Assembly (NCBI GenBank): GCA_041655035.1
Contig: JBAZCN010000018.1
Location: 1-35,595 of the forward strand
Direction: 5' to 3'
Length of the DNA: 35,595 bases
Source: NAT127 sp041655035
Lineage (GTDB): Bacteria; Pseudomonadota; Gammaproteobacteria; Pseudomonadales; Porticoccaceae
Made by a program: the position numbers and the translations under genes. Under the pieces are notes generated by a model that was not told the origin of the DNA, did no database searches, and was given only the letters and a program-made list of their open reading frames with translations. Positions 16,412 through 24,261 of this stretch are shown piece after piece. Within the stretch, counting starts at the first letter, position 1, and each line of letters begins with the position of its first letter.

Positions 16412-16981
16412 ATGGCCAACTATTCTACCAGTGAATTCCGTTCCGGGTTGAAAGTGATGCTCGACGGCGATCCGTGTTCCATCGTCGAGAACGAGTTCGT
16501 CAAACCCGGCAAGGGCCAGGCTTTCAGTCGGGTCAGGCTGCGTAACCTGAAAACCGGGCGGGTTTGGGAGCGCACCTTCAAATCGGGTGAGACGCTCGAG
16601 GGCGCCGACGTCACCGACCGCGACATGCAATACCTCTACAACGATGGCGAGTACTACCATTTCATGGAGCCCGAAAGCTTCGAGCAGCACCAGGCGACCG
16701 CAGCCATCGTCGGCGATTCCGCCCAGTGGCTGAAGGAGCAGGACGTGTGCATCGTGACGCTGTACAACGGCGCGCCGCTGGCGGTCACCCCGCCCAACCA
16801 CGTGGAGCTCGAAATCGTCGAGACGGACCCCGGCCTGCGCGGCGATACCGCGCAGGGCGGCTCAAAGCCGGCCAAGCTGGCTACTGGCGCCGTGGTCAAG
16901 GTTCCGCTGTTCCTTAATATCGGCGAAGTGGTCAAGGTCGACACCCGGACCGGCGAATACCAGGGCCGGGTTCGGGACTGA
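16412..16981 (+). CDS. efp: Translation elongation factor P
   Basis: Ribosome-binding factor that relieves stalling at polyproline stretches. Length is 189 residues, standard. The modification site is Lys34 in 'FVKPGKGQAF' near the tip of domain I, the lysine beta-lysylated by EpmA using the EpmB product. The C-terminus '..VVKVDTRTGEYQGRV' is the conserved OB-domain end. ATG at 16412 is preceded by GAGG. epmA starts 22 bases after the stop, so the two are one transcript. It is divergent from epmB. Confidence 0.98.
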   Translation: MANYSTSEFRSGLKVMLDGDPCSIVENEFVKPGKGQAFSRVRLRNLKTGRVWERTFKSGETLEGADVTDRDMQYLYNDGEYYHFMEPESFEQHQATAAIVGDSAQWLKEQDVCIVTLYNGAPLAVTPPNHVELEIVETDPGLRGDTAQGGSKPAKLATGAVVKVPLFLNIGEVVKVDTRTGEYQGRVRD

Positions 16982-17003
16982 GGCCGGGAACGGAGTGCGG
17001 GCG

Positions 17004-17948
17004 ATGGCTGACTGGCAACCTTCGGCCACCCTCGATACCCTGCGCCGACGAGCGGATCTGCTGATGCGGATCCGCTCTTTTTTTGCCACGGCGAAGGTGG
17101 TCGAAGTGGATACCCCGGTGTTGGGTGTCCACGGCGTCACCGAGCCGAATATCGACAACATCACCGCACAGGTCAACGGTGAGCGCCGCTACCTGCAGAG
17201 CTCCCCGGAATATTTCATGAAGCGCCTGCTGGCGGCGGGCAGCGGCCCAATCTATTATTTGGGCAAGGTGTTTCGCGACGGCGAGCGGGGCAGCCGGCAC
17301 AGTCCGGAATTCACCCTTCTGGAATGGTACCGCCCCGGCTGGGATGAATACCAGTTGATGGCCGAGATCGAGCAGCTGTTCTCCAGTCTTTCCCCCCGCT
17401 GGGCGGGAGACGCCCGCCAGCTCAGTTACCGGGAGGCTTTCCAGGATGCCACCGGCTTCGATCCCCACAGCACCGACCTCCGGGTACTCCAGCAACTGGC
17501 GAGCCAGGCCTGCAGCGGTGACTGGAGCAGCGAAAGCCGTGCCACCTGCCTCGATCTGTTGTTCAGCTTCGTGGTCGAGCCGACTCTCCATACCGGGGTG
17601 GTGATGATCCGCGACTACCCATCCTGCCAGTCGGCCCTGGCGCGGCTGGCCCGGGACAGTGAAGGCGTGATCGTGGCGCGGCGCTTCGAGGTGTTCGTCG
17701 ACGGCATGGAAATCGGCAACGGCTATTTCGAGCTCACCGATGCCGTCGAGCAGCGCCAGCGCTTTGCCGCCGATATCGCCCTGCGGGAGGCGGCGGGCAA
17801 ACCCCGGCGCGACAGCGATCCAGCGTTGCTGGCGGCGCTGGAGGCGGGGCTGCCCGCCAGTGCCGGTGTCGCCATCGGGGTCGACCGCCTGCTGATGCGG
17901 ATGCTCGATCTCGACCATATCCGCGAGGTGCTGCCGTTTGTCTCTTAG
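17004..17948 (+). CDS. epmA: EF-P lysine(34) lysyltransferase EpmA
   Basis: Truncated class II lysyl-tRNA synthetase paralogue (GenX/PoxA) that ligates beta-lysine to EF-P Lys34. From the ATG at 17004 it has 314 residues and lacks the tRNA anticodon-binding domain, as expected. Class II motif 2 is 'GKVFRDGERGSRHSPEFTLLEWYR' (first part about 87-100) and motif 3 is 'GVAIGVDRLLMRM' near the C-terminus. GGAG eight bases before ATG favours this start over the in-frame GTG at 16995. It is cotranscribed with efp. A short AGAGAC/GTCTCT hairpin follows the stop, without a T tract. Confidence 0.93.
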   Translation: MADWQPSATLDTLRRRADLLMRIRSFFATAKVVEVDTPVLGVHGVTEPNIDNITAQVNGERRYLQSSPEYFMKRLLAAGSGPIYYLGKVFRDGERGSRHSPEFTLLEWYRPGWDEYQLMAEIEQLFSSLSPRWAGDARQLSYREAFQDATGFDPHSTDLRVLQQLASQACSGDWSSESRATCLDLLFSFVVEPTLHTGVVMIRDYPSCQSALARLARDSEGVIVARRFEVFVDGMEIGNGYFELTDAVEQRQRFAADIALREAAGKPRRDSDPALLAALEAGLPASAGVAIGVDRLLMRMLDLDHIREVLPFVS

Positions 17949-17989
17949 AGACGGTCCAAAGTCTCTCAAGAAGCATCGCGTGAAGCCGC

Positions 17990-18065
17990 CATAGGGTGGG
18001 TGACGAAGGAAACGCACCAGGGCTGGCTCAATCCCGGTGCGCTTCGTGCCTCAGCACACCCTATG
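17990..18065 (+). repeat. MITE-like palindromic element, copy 4 (inside-out arms)
   Basis: A degenerate right-type arm (17990-18018, CATAGGGTGGGTGACGAAGG..) is followed after 17 bases by a near-perfect left-type arm (18036-18065). The arm order is opposite to every other copy, yet the pair still forms a hairpin. No outer terminal motif is recognisable. It lies between epmA and the LEA-type gene, which run in the same direction. Confidence 0.75.
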
Positions 18066-18230
18066 CAAGGGGATGTCGTCTGTCAGAAAGATCGCGAACA
18101 GGCTCTCGGCGGCTCGCGGCCGGGCCTGCTTATAAATGGGTTGCGGCGTCCGCTGTCGCCCCGCCAATAGTGGCAGGCCGTCGCTCCTGGTAAGCTGGCG
18201 GCAAGTAGCGAAGGATAAAGGCAGGTGACC

Positions 18231-18701
18231 ATGGGCGCTGTGTGTCGGATCGCCATTCTGGCGGGGCTGTTGCTGCTGGCCGGCTGCGCCGCGTGGCGGC
18301 CGGGTTACGAGCAGCCCCAGGTCAACATCACATCGGTCAGCCTGGCGCCGGCAGCCGCGGGTCAGGCGCCGCGTTTCCAGATCGGGGTGCAGGTGGTCAA
18401 TCCCAACCGCAGCGCGCTGCCGTTGCGGGGCATGAGCTATTCCCTGGAAGTCGAGGGGCACCGGATCCTGAGTGGCGCCAATCCGGATCTGCCCGGGGTG
18501 CCGGCCTATGGCAGTGCCGATTTTGTCATCGAAGCGAGCCCCGACCTGCTCGGCGGGGCGCGTCTGCTCGCTGAGCTGTTCGCCAGTCAACGCAGCAGTA
18601 TCGGCTACACCTTCAAGGCGCGGCTCGATGTCGGCCGCCTGCTGCCGCTGATCGTCATCGAGGAAAATGGGCGCTTCGATCCGCAGGCCGGGCCTCGGTG
18701 A
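18231..18701 (+). CDS. LEA type 2 family lipoprotein
   Basis: Small lipoprotein of about 156 residues. The signal 'ILAGLLLLAGCAAW' ends in an LAGC lipobox. The mature part matches the LEA14/WHy-like fold: 'PQVNITSVSLAP', then 'FQIGVQVVNPNRSALPLRGMSYSLEVEG' and 'GSADFVIE', the usual beta sandwich with an NPN motif. ATG at 18231 has AGG five bases upstream; the GTG at 18225 is also possible and adds two residues. It is likely anchored in the outer membrane and facing the periplasm. The role in bacteria is not established. It converges with cysE, 50 bases apart. Confidence 0.8.
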   Translation: MGAVCRIAILAGLLLLAGCAAWRPGYEQPQVNITSVSLAPAAAGQAPRFQIGVQVVNPNRSALPLRGMSYSLEVEGHRILSGANPDLPGVPAYGSADFVIEASPDLLGGARLLAELFASQRSSIGYTFKARLDVGRLLPLIVIEENGRFDPQAGPR

Positions 18702-18751
18702 TGGCCCTCCACCGCCGGCCGCGACCCGCTTGCCAGTAGCGCGCTGCTCAC

Positions 18752-19549
18752 TTACGGGCGGCAGCCATTCAACCCCTGGTTCATCTGCTGGGCCGGTTCC
18801 TGGTCGCTCGTTCGGCCGATCACGGTGCCGGGCACGCCGGCGACGATGCTGTGTTCGGGCACCGGCTTGAGCACCACGCTGGCGGCGACAATCTTGGAAC
18901 CGGCGCCGATCTCGATATTGCCCAGGATCTTCACGCCGGGCCCCAGCAGCACGCCCTTGCGCACCTTGGGATGGCGATCGCCACTCTCCTTGCCGGTGCC
19001 GCCGAGGGTTACCGACTGCATGATCGACACGCAATCCTCCACCACCGCGGTTTCACCGATGACGATGCCGGTGGCGTGGTCGAGCATCACGCCCCTGCCT
19101 ATCTGTGCGGCGGGATGAATGTCGACCCCGAACACGACCGATATGCGGTTTTGCAGTACCAGCGCCAGCGAGCGGCGGCCGTTGCGCCACAGCCAGTGCC
19201 CGACCCGGTACGATTCCAGGGCGTGAAAACCCTTGAAATACAGCAGCGGCGTGACCAGATCGTGGCAGGCGGAATCCCGCTCAAAGATGGCGAGAATATC
19301 GCTGGCGGCGCAGTCGACGATCGCCGGATCTTCGGCGAAGACCTGATCGAAGACCTCGCGCAGCATCAGCGCCGGGGTGATATCGCTGCCCAGCTTGTTG
19401 GCCAGATGGAAGCTCAGGGCTGCCGCCATGGTGCAGTGGTTGAGAATGGTGGCGTAGAAGAAACTGGCGAGCAGGGGTTCCTGCCTGACCTGTTCGCGGG
19501 TTTCCGCCACTATCCGCTCCCAGACGGTGGCAATGCACGGATCGGACAT
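18752..19549 (-). CDS. cysE: Serine O-acetyltransferase CysE
   Basis: Transfers acetyl from acetyl-CoA to serine, giving O-acetylserine for cysteine synthesis; cytoplasmic. From the ATG at 19549 it has 265 residues, near E. coli CysE (273). The N-terminal helical domain is followed by left-handed beta-helix hexapeptide repeats containing 'MLDHATGIVIGETAVVEDCVSIMQSVTLGGTG', with the catalytic Asp-His pair in 'LDHATG'. AAGG lies 8 bases before the ATG; an upstream in-frame TTG at 19567 is rejected. GATAAT on minus at 19579-19574 may be a -10 box. comF lies 42 bases upstream on the same strand. Confidence 0.95.
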   Translation of the reverse strand: MSDPCIATVWERIVAETREQVRQEPLLASFFYATILNHCTMAAALSFHLANKLGSDITPALMLREVFDQVFAEDPAIVDCAASDILAIFERDSACHDLVTPLLYFKGFHALESYRVGHWLWRNGRRSLALVLQNRISVVFGVDIHPAAQIGRGVMLDHATGIVIGETAVVEDCVSIMQSVTLGGTGKESGDRHPKVRKGVLLGPGVKILGNIEIGAGSKIVAASVVLKPVPEHSIVAGVPGTVIGRTSDQEPAQQMNQGLNGCRP

Positions 19550-19591
19550 AGGCGTTACCTTGATCAAAGTGGCATTATCGTGGCGCGCAGG

Positions 19592-20299
19592 CTATTTTTC
19601 CAGCGCGGTGCGGGCCAGGCACCAGATTTCGACCCGTCGTGCGCCGGCATCGGTCAATGCCTGCGCCAGTGCTCGCACCGTGCCGGTGGTGGTCACCACA
19701 TCGTCGATCACGGCGACATGCTCGCCGTTCACCTCACCGTTGATTGCGAATGCGCCGCGCAACTGGCGGCGGCGCGCCTCCCGGTCGAGGCCCTGCTGGG
19801 TGACAGCCCGGGTACGCCTGACTGCGCCGGGTGTCAGGGCAATGCCCAGTTCCCGGCTGACCGGCCGGGCCAGTTCCAGCGCCTGATTGAAACCCCGCCC
19901 CAGGCAGCGCCGCCAATGCAGTGGCACGGGCACCAGCCGCTGCGGGTAGTCAGCGCTGGCCAGCGTCGACCGCACCCGCTGCGCCAGCAACTTCCCCAGC
20001 ACCTGACCGGCCGCCAGGTCGCGGCGCTGCTTGAGGGCCAGTATCAGTCCCGAAACCGGCGGCGAGTAAGGATGACAGGCCAGGATCCGCGTGAAGGGCG
20101 GCGGTCGAACCAGGCACTCGCCGCAGATGGCCGTGGCGGGCAGGGGGATTGCACATCGCGGGCAGCAGGCCGCGATGGTGGGCAAGGCCGCTTCGCAGCC
20201 GGCGCAGAGGTCGAGCGGGCGGTTGCTCGGCAATCCGCAGCACAGGCACAGGCCGGGCAAAACGCGGTAGCTGAAGTCGCGAAACAGACGTGAAAGCAT
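19592..20299 (-). CDS. comF: ComF family phosphoribosyltransferase-like protein
   Basis: About 235 residues. An N-terminal zinc-finger-like region has paired cysteines ('CLCC', 'CAGC', 'CPRC', 'CGEC' within residues about 20-66), followed by a type I PRTase domain with 'VAVIDDVVTTTGTVRALAQAL' near the end. ComF/GntX proteins are linked to DNA uptake or use of external DNA. The start is ATG at 20299, or the GTG directly before it (20302). The BirA-like operator begins at 20303, so repressor bound for the bio operon would sit directly on the comF leader. comF next to bioB is a recurrent arrangement in gammaproteobacteria. Confidence 0.88.
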   Translation of the reverse strand: MLSRLFRDFSYRVLPGLCLCCGLPSNRPLDLCAGCEAALPTIAACCPRCAIPLPATAICGECLVRPPPFTRILACHPYSPPVSGLILALKQRRDLAAGQVLGKLLAQRVRSTLASADYPQRLVPVPLHWRRCLGRGFNQALELARPVSRELGIALTPGAVRRTRAVTQQGLDREARRRQLRGAFAINGEVNGEHVAVIDDVVTTTGTVRALAQALTDAGARRVEIWCLARTALEK

Positions 20300-20302
20300 C
20301 AC

Positions 20303-20335
20303 TGGTTAACCTATAAGTCCATTCAAGGTTGACAG
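20303..20335. promoter_or_regulatory. Probable BirA operator
   Basis: TGGTTAACC (20303-20311), a 15-nt spacer, then GGTTGACAG (20327-20335). Each half matches the gammaproteobacterial BirA half-site (TTGTAAACC / GGTTTACAA) at 7 of 9 positions, and spacing fits the known 14-16 nt. The right half covers the -35 box of the bioB promoter, so binding would block transcription. No other operator type fits as well. Confidence 0.7.
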
Positions 20336-20356
20336 CGCGGGGCGCGCGGTTATCAT
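20329..20356 (+). promoter_or_regulatory. bioB promoter
   Basis: Perfect -35 TTGACA (20329-20334), 16-nt spacer, -10 TATCAT (20351-20356) followed by TTCGGCC. It predicts a leader of about 50 bases before the bioB ATG at 20412. Confidence 0.75.
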
Positions 20357-20411
20357 TTCGGCCATTATCCCTGATTGCCATTCCTCTGACGACAATTGTA
20401 CGGACGCCCCG

Positions 20412-21470
20412 ATGAACAGCTCTGACACCGCTCCCATCCGCCACGACTGGACCCGCGACCAAGCCCTGGCGCTGTTCGCCCTGCCGTTCAATGATCTGCT
20501 GTTCCGCGCCCAGACCGTGCACCGCCAGCACTTCGACCCCAACGAAGTGCAGCTGAGCACGCTGCTGTCCATCAAGACCGGTGCCTGTCCCGAAGACTGC
20601 AAATACTGCCCGCAAAGCGGCCACTATGACACCGGCCTCGAAAAGGAAAAGCTCCTCGAACTCGAAGAGGTACTGAGAGAGGCGCGCGCCGCCCGGGCCA
20701 GCGGCGCCACCCGCTTCTGCATGGGCGCCGCCTGGCGCTCGCCGCGCGAGAAGGACATGCCCCAGGTGTTGCGGATGGTGCGCGAGGTCAAGGCCCTGGG
20801 GCTCGAAACCTGCATGACCCTCGGCATGCTCGACGAGAACCAGTCACAGCAACTGGCCGATGCCGGGCTCGACTACTACAACCACAACCTCGATACCTCG
20901 CCGGAATACTACGGCGAGATCATCACCACCCGGACCTATGCGGATCGTCTCGAGACCCTCGGCAACGTGCGCCGCGCCGGCATGAAAGTCTGCGCCGGCG
21001 GCATCGTCGGCATGGGCGAGGGTGCGTCCGACCGCGCCGGCCTGCTGATGCAGCTCGCCAACCTGCCCCAGCACCCGGAATCGGTGCCCATCAACATGCT
21101 GGTCAAGGTCAAGGGCACCCCTCTTGAAAACCAGGCGGACATCGACCATTTCGATTTCATCCGCACCATTGCCGTGGCGCGGATCATGATGCCCGCCTCC
21201 CACGTGCGGCTGTCCGCCGGGCGCGAGGAAATGAACGAACAGATGCAGGCGCTGGCATTCATGGCCGGTGCCAACTCCATCTTCTATTGCGAAAAACTGC
21301 TGACCACCCCGAACCCCAGGGCCGACAGCGACATGGCGCTGCTCCGCCGCCTCGGCATCCGCCCCCAGCAGCGCCCCGTCGAGCACGACGGCGACACCGA
21401 GGAAGCGGCCCTGCTGAGCCGGGTCGAAGACGCCCGCAACGACGCCCGGTTCTACAACGCCGCCGGCTGA
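20412..21470 (+). CDS. bioB: Biotin synthase BioB
   Basis: Radical SAM enzyme inserting sulfur into dethiobiotin, the last step of biotin synthesis. Length is 352 residues. The [4Fe-4S] ligands are C59, C63, C66 in 'GACPEDCKYC'. Later cysteines in 'RFCMGAAWR', 'ETCMTLGM' and 'KVCAGGI', plus the Arg in 'RLSAGREEM', fit the [2Fe-2S] sulfur-donor cluster. First gene of bioB-F-HC-D, behind a promoter and BirA-like site. Its TGA overlaps the bioF ATG (TGATG), implying translational coupling. Confidence 0.98.
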   Translation: MNSSDTAPIRHDWTRDQALALFALPFNDLLFRAQTVHRQHFDPNEVQLSTLLSIKTGACPEDCKYCPQSGHYDTGLEKEKLLELEEVLREARAARASGATRFCMGAAWRSPREKDMPQVLRMVREVKALGLETCMTLGMLDENQSQQLADAGLDYYNHNLDTSPEYYGEIITTRTYADRLETLGNVRRAGMKVCAGGIVGMGEGASDRAGLLMQLANLPQHPESVPINMLVKVKGTPLENQADIDHFDFIRTIAVARIMMPASHVRLSAGREEMNEQMQALAFMAGANSIFYCEKLLTTPNPRADSDMALLRRLGIRPQQRPVEHDGDTEEAALLSRVEDARNDARFYNAAG

Positions 21471-22651
21471 TGGATCTGGACCAGGTCTTGGCGGCGGCCC
21501 TCGACGAGCGCCGCCGCGCCCATCTGTATCGCACCCGCAAGGTACTGGATTCACCCCAGTCTGCCGAAGTGGTGATGGATGGCCGGCCGATGCTGGCCTT
21601 CAGCAGCAACGATTACCTGGGCCTCGCCGCCCATCCCGAAGTGACCGCCGCCTTGCAGCGGGCGGCGGAACGCTATGGCGCGGGCAGCGGCGCCTCGCAC
21701 CTGATCTGTGGCCACTCTCGGGAGCACCATGCCTTGGAGGAAGAACTGGCGGATTTTTGCCGCCGTCCGCGGGCGCTGTTGTTTTCCTCCGGCTACATGG
21801 CCAACCTGGGTATCGTCAGCGCTCTGGTCGGCAAGGGCGACGGGGTCTTCGAGGATCGTCTCAACCACGCATCGCTGCTCGACGGCGGGCTGCTCAGTGG
21901 CGCCCGCTTCCAGCGCTATGCCCACGCCGACCCCGAGGCCCTGGAGCGGCGCCTGGCCGCCAGCGCCGGCGCGCGCAAACTGGTGGTCACCGACGGTGTG
22001 TTCAGTATGGACGGCGACCTGGCGCCGCTGCCGGCGCTGGCCGAGGTCTGTACCCGCCACGACGCCTGGCTGATGGTTGACGACGCCCACGGCTTTGGTG
22101 TGTTGGGCGGTGGCGGTGGTGGTTGCGCCGAGCACTTCCAACTGAGCGGCGGGCAACTGCCGGTACTGATGGGCACCCTGGGCAAGGGTTTCGGTGTCTA
22201 CGGCGCCTTCGTCGCCGGCAGCGACACTCTGGTCGACTACCTGGTGCAGTTCAGCCGGCCCTATATCTACACCACGGCGTTGCCGTCGGCGGTGGCGGCG
22301 GCCTGCCGCGCCAGCCTGCGGCTGGCGCGCGCTGAGTCCTGGCGGCGCGACTGGCTGCGCCAGTTGGTGGCGCGCTTTCGCCTCGGGGCGGCGCAGCTGG
22401 GACTGCCGTTGATGGCGTCCGCCACGCCCATCCAGCCCTTGCTGGTGGGCAGTGACGAGCGGGTCATGGCCATCGCCGCCGCGCTGCATCGACAGGACAT
22501 TCACATCGGTGCGATCCGCTATCCGACGGTGCCCCGCGGCAGCGCGCGACTGCGCATCACCTTCAACGCCAACCACAGTGAGCGCCAGGTGGACCGGCTG
22601 CTCGAGGCCCTGGCGGCCGCCTTTGGCGCGGTGCCGGAGGCGCCGCGATGA
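21470..22651 (+). CDS. bioF: 8-amino-7-oxononanoate synthase BioF
   Basis: PLP enzyme condensing pimeloyl-ACP/CoA with alanine. It has 393 residues from the ATG at 21470, which overlaps the bioB stop. 'FSSNDYLGLAAHP' (44-56) is the family N-terminal signature, 'DDAHGFGVLG' (204-213) holds the PLP-contacting Asp and His, and Lys239 in 'GTLGKGFGVYG' forms the Schiff base. A Gly run (GGGGGG near 213-218) lengthens the usual loop slightly. Its TGA overlaps the next ATG (ATGA at 22648). An open frame extending 5' inside bioB is not the real start. Confidence 0.97.
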   Translation: MDLDQVLAAALDERRRAHLYRTRKVLDSPQSAEVVMDGRPMLAFSSNDYLGLAAHPEVTAALQRAAERYGAGSGASHLICGHSREHHALEEELADFCRRPRALLFSSGYMANLGIVSALVGKGDGVFEDRLNHASLLDGGLLSGARFQRYAHADPEALERRLAASAGARKLVVTDGVFSMDGDLAPLPALAEVCTRHDAWLMVDDAHGFGVLGGGGGGCAEHFQLSGGQLPVLMGTLGKGFGVYGAFVAGSDTLVDYLVQFSRPYIYTTALPSAVAAACRASLRLARAESWRRDWLRQLVARFRLGAAQLGLPLMASATPIQPLLVGSDERVMAIAAALHRQDIHIGAIRYPTVPRGSARLRITFNANHSERQVDRLLEALAAAFGAVPEAPR

Positions 22652-24261
22652 ACCCTGGCGCGGTTTCCGGTGTGCCGGCCCTCGAGGTCCGGCGCTGGCC
22701 CGCCAGCGGTGCCGCGGCGCACCCGCTGCCGTTGGTGCTGATCCACGGCTGGGGCGGCGACAGCGCGGTGTGGCGCGAGTCGATTCCCCTGCTGCGGGAC
22801 CACTTCACGGTGATCACCGTGGATTTGCCGGGGTTTGGCGACAGCGCTCCCGCACCCTGGCGGCTCGATGCGCTCCTCGGCCAATTCGCCCTGGCGCTGC
22901 CCGCCAGGGCGCTGCTGCTGGGCTGGTCGCTGGGTGGGATGCTCGCCACCGCCTTTGCCCATCGCCACCCTGAGCGGGTCGGCGGGCTGATAACGCTTGC
23001 CGCCAATGCCAGCTTTGTCGAACGCGACGGCTGGCCCGCAGCCATGCCCGGCACCCTGTTTCGCCGCTTTGCCGAGGGCTTCGACACCGATGCCGAGGGT
23101 ACCCTGCGCCAGTTCACCGCCTTGCAGGGTCGCGGTGATGCCCGTGAGCGGGCGGTGTCGCGAATGCTGCGGAGCCAGTTGCCGGCCGCGGTGTCCGGCA
23201 ACTGGCGGGACGCCTTGCAATTGCTCGGCGAATTGGACAACCGCGAGGCCCTGGCGGCCTTGGCGGTACCTTCATTGCACCTGTTCGGCGCCGGGGATGC
23301 CCTGGTGCCCGCCGCCGCGGCCACGGCGGTCCAGGCGCTGAACCCGATGTCCCGGGTGCAGGTGCTGGACGGAGTCGGCCACGCGCCACAGATCTCGGCG
23401 CCGGCGGTCCTGGCGGATATCGTCGCCGGCTGTTTTGTCGTGGAGGCCCAGGATGACGGCGGCGACGATCCGGCTGAAGGTTACCGCATCGACAAGGCCA
23501 GCATCGCCCGCTCCTTCAGCCGCGCGGCGGCCAGCTACGATCAGGTTGCCCACCTGCAGCGCGCGGTCGGCGGGGAATTGCTGGCGCTGCTGCCCGCTGA
23601 TCTGCCGGCGGCAGCGACGGCGGATCTGGGTTGTGGCACTGGCTATTTCACCGAACTGCTGGCGCGGCGCTTTCCCGCTGCGGTTGCGCTCGGCGTCGAC
23701 CTGGCGGAAGGCATGGCCCGCCATGCCCGCCGCCACCGCGATGGCGACATTCACTGGGTATGCGGTGATGCCGAGGCCATGCCATGCGCCGATGGCAGCC
23801 TGGGCCTGGTGTTTTCAAATTTTGCGTTGCAGTGGTGCCAGGACCTGACGCGGCTGATGGCGGAGCTCCACCGGGTGTTGCAGCGGCGCGGCATGCTGGT
23901 GTTTTCAACCCTGGGGCCGGCCAGCCTGTGGGAGTTGAGAGAGGCGTGGCGGGCGGTGGACAGCTACGCCCACGTCAACCGTTTCACCCCTCCGGAGAGT
24001 GTCAGGCAGGCCCTCGACGAAGCCGGTTTCGTCTTGCGCGAGTTCAGCGCCCGTCACCGGGTCAATCATTACAGCCAGCTGCGGGACCTGACCCGGGAGC
24101 TCAAGTGTCTCGGCGCCCACAATGTCAACCGGGGTCGCAACGCCGGGCTCACCGGGCGGCGCCATCTCGAGGCCCTGAAGCAGGCCTATGAGTCCCTGCG
24201 CACTGCGCAGGGACTGCCGGCCAGCTGGGAAATCCTCACCGTGGTGGCGGAAAAACCCTGA
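22648..24261 (+). CDS. bioHC: Bifunctional BioH-BioC fusion
   Basis: One 537-residue chain carrying both ends of pimeloyl-ACP synthesis. Residues about 1-265 are BioH, the alpha/beta hydrolase that cleaves pimeloyl-ACP methyl ester: Ser94 in 'GWSLGG', Asp217 in 'GAGDALVP', His245 in 'GVGHAPQ'. Residues about 280-537 are BioC, the SAM-dependent malonyl-ACP methyltransferase: 'IDKASIARSFSRAAASYD', then SAM motif 'DLGCGTGYF' (326-334) and 'FSNFALQWC'. The linker is acidic and Gly-rich (about 267-279). The reading frame is unbroken. Such BioHC proteins are known in Cellvibrio, Saccharophagus and Teredinibacter, which supports the taxonomic guess. It overlaps bioF by 4 bases and bioD by 1. Confidence 0.95.
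   Translation: MNPGAVSGVPALEVRRWPASGAAAHPLPLVLIHGWGGDSAVWRESIPLLRDHFTVITVDLPGFGDSAPAPWRLDALLGQFALALPARALLLGWSLGGMLATAFAHRHPERVGGLITLAANASFVERDGWPAAMPGTLFRRFAEGFDTDAEGTLRQFTALQGRGDARERAVSRMLRSQLPAAVSGNWRDALQLLGELDNREALAALAVPSLHLFGAGDALVPAAAATAVQALNPMSRVQVLDGVGHAPQISAPAVLADIVAGCFVVEAQDDGGDDPAEGYRIDKASIARSFSRAAASYDQVAHLQRAVGGELLALLPADLPAAATADLGCGTGYFTELLARRFPAAVALGVDLAEGMARHARRHRDGDIHWVCGDAEAMPCADGSLGLVFSNFALQWCQDLTRLMAELHRVLQRRGMLVFSTLGPASLWELREAWRAVDSYAHVNRFTPPESVRQALDEAGFVLREFSARHRVNHYSQLRDLTRELKCLGAHNVNRGRNAGLTGRRHLEALKQAYESLRTAQGLPASWEILTVVAEKP

Noticed and set aside
17947..17966. AGAGAC/GTCTCT hairpin after epmA as a terminator
   Set aside because: Only six pairs, an 8-nt loop and no T tract.
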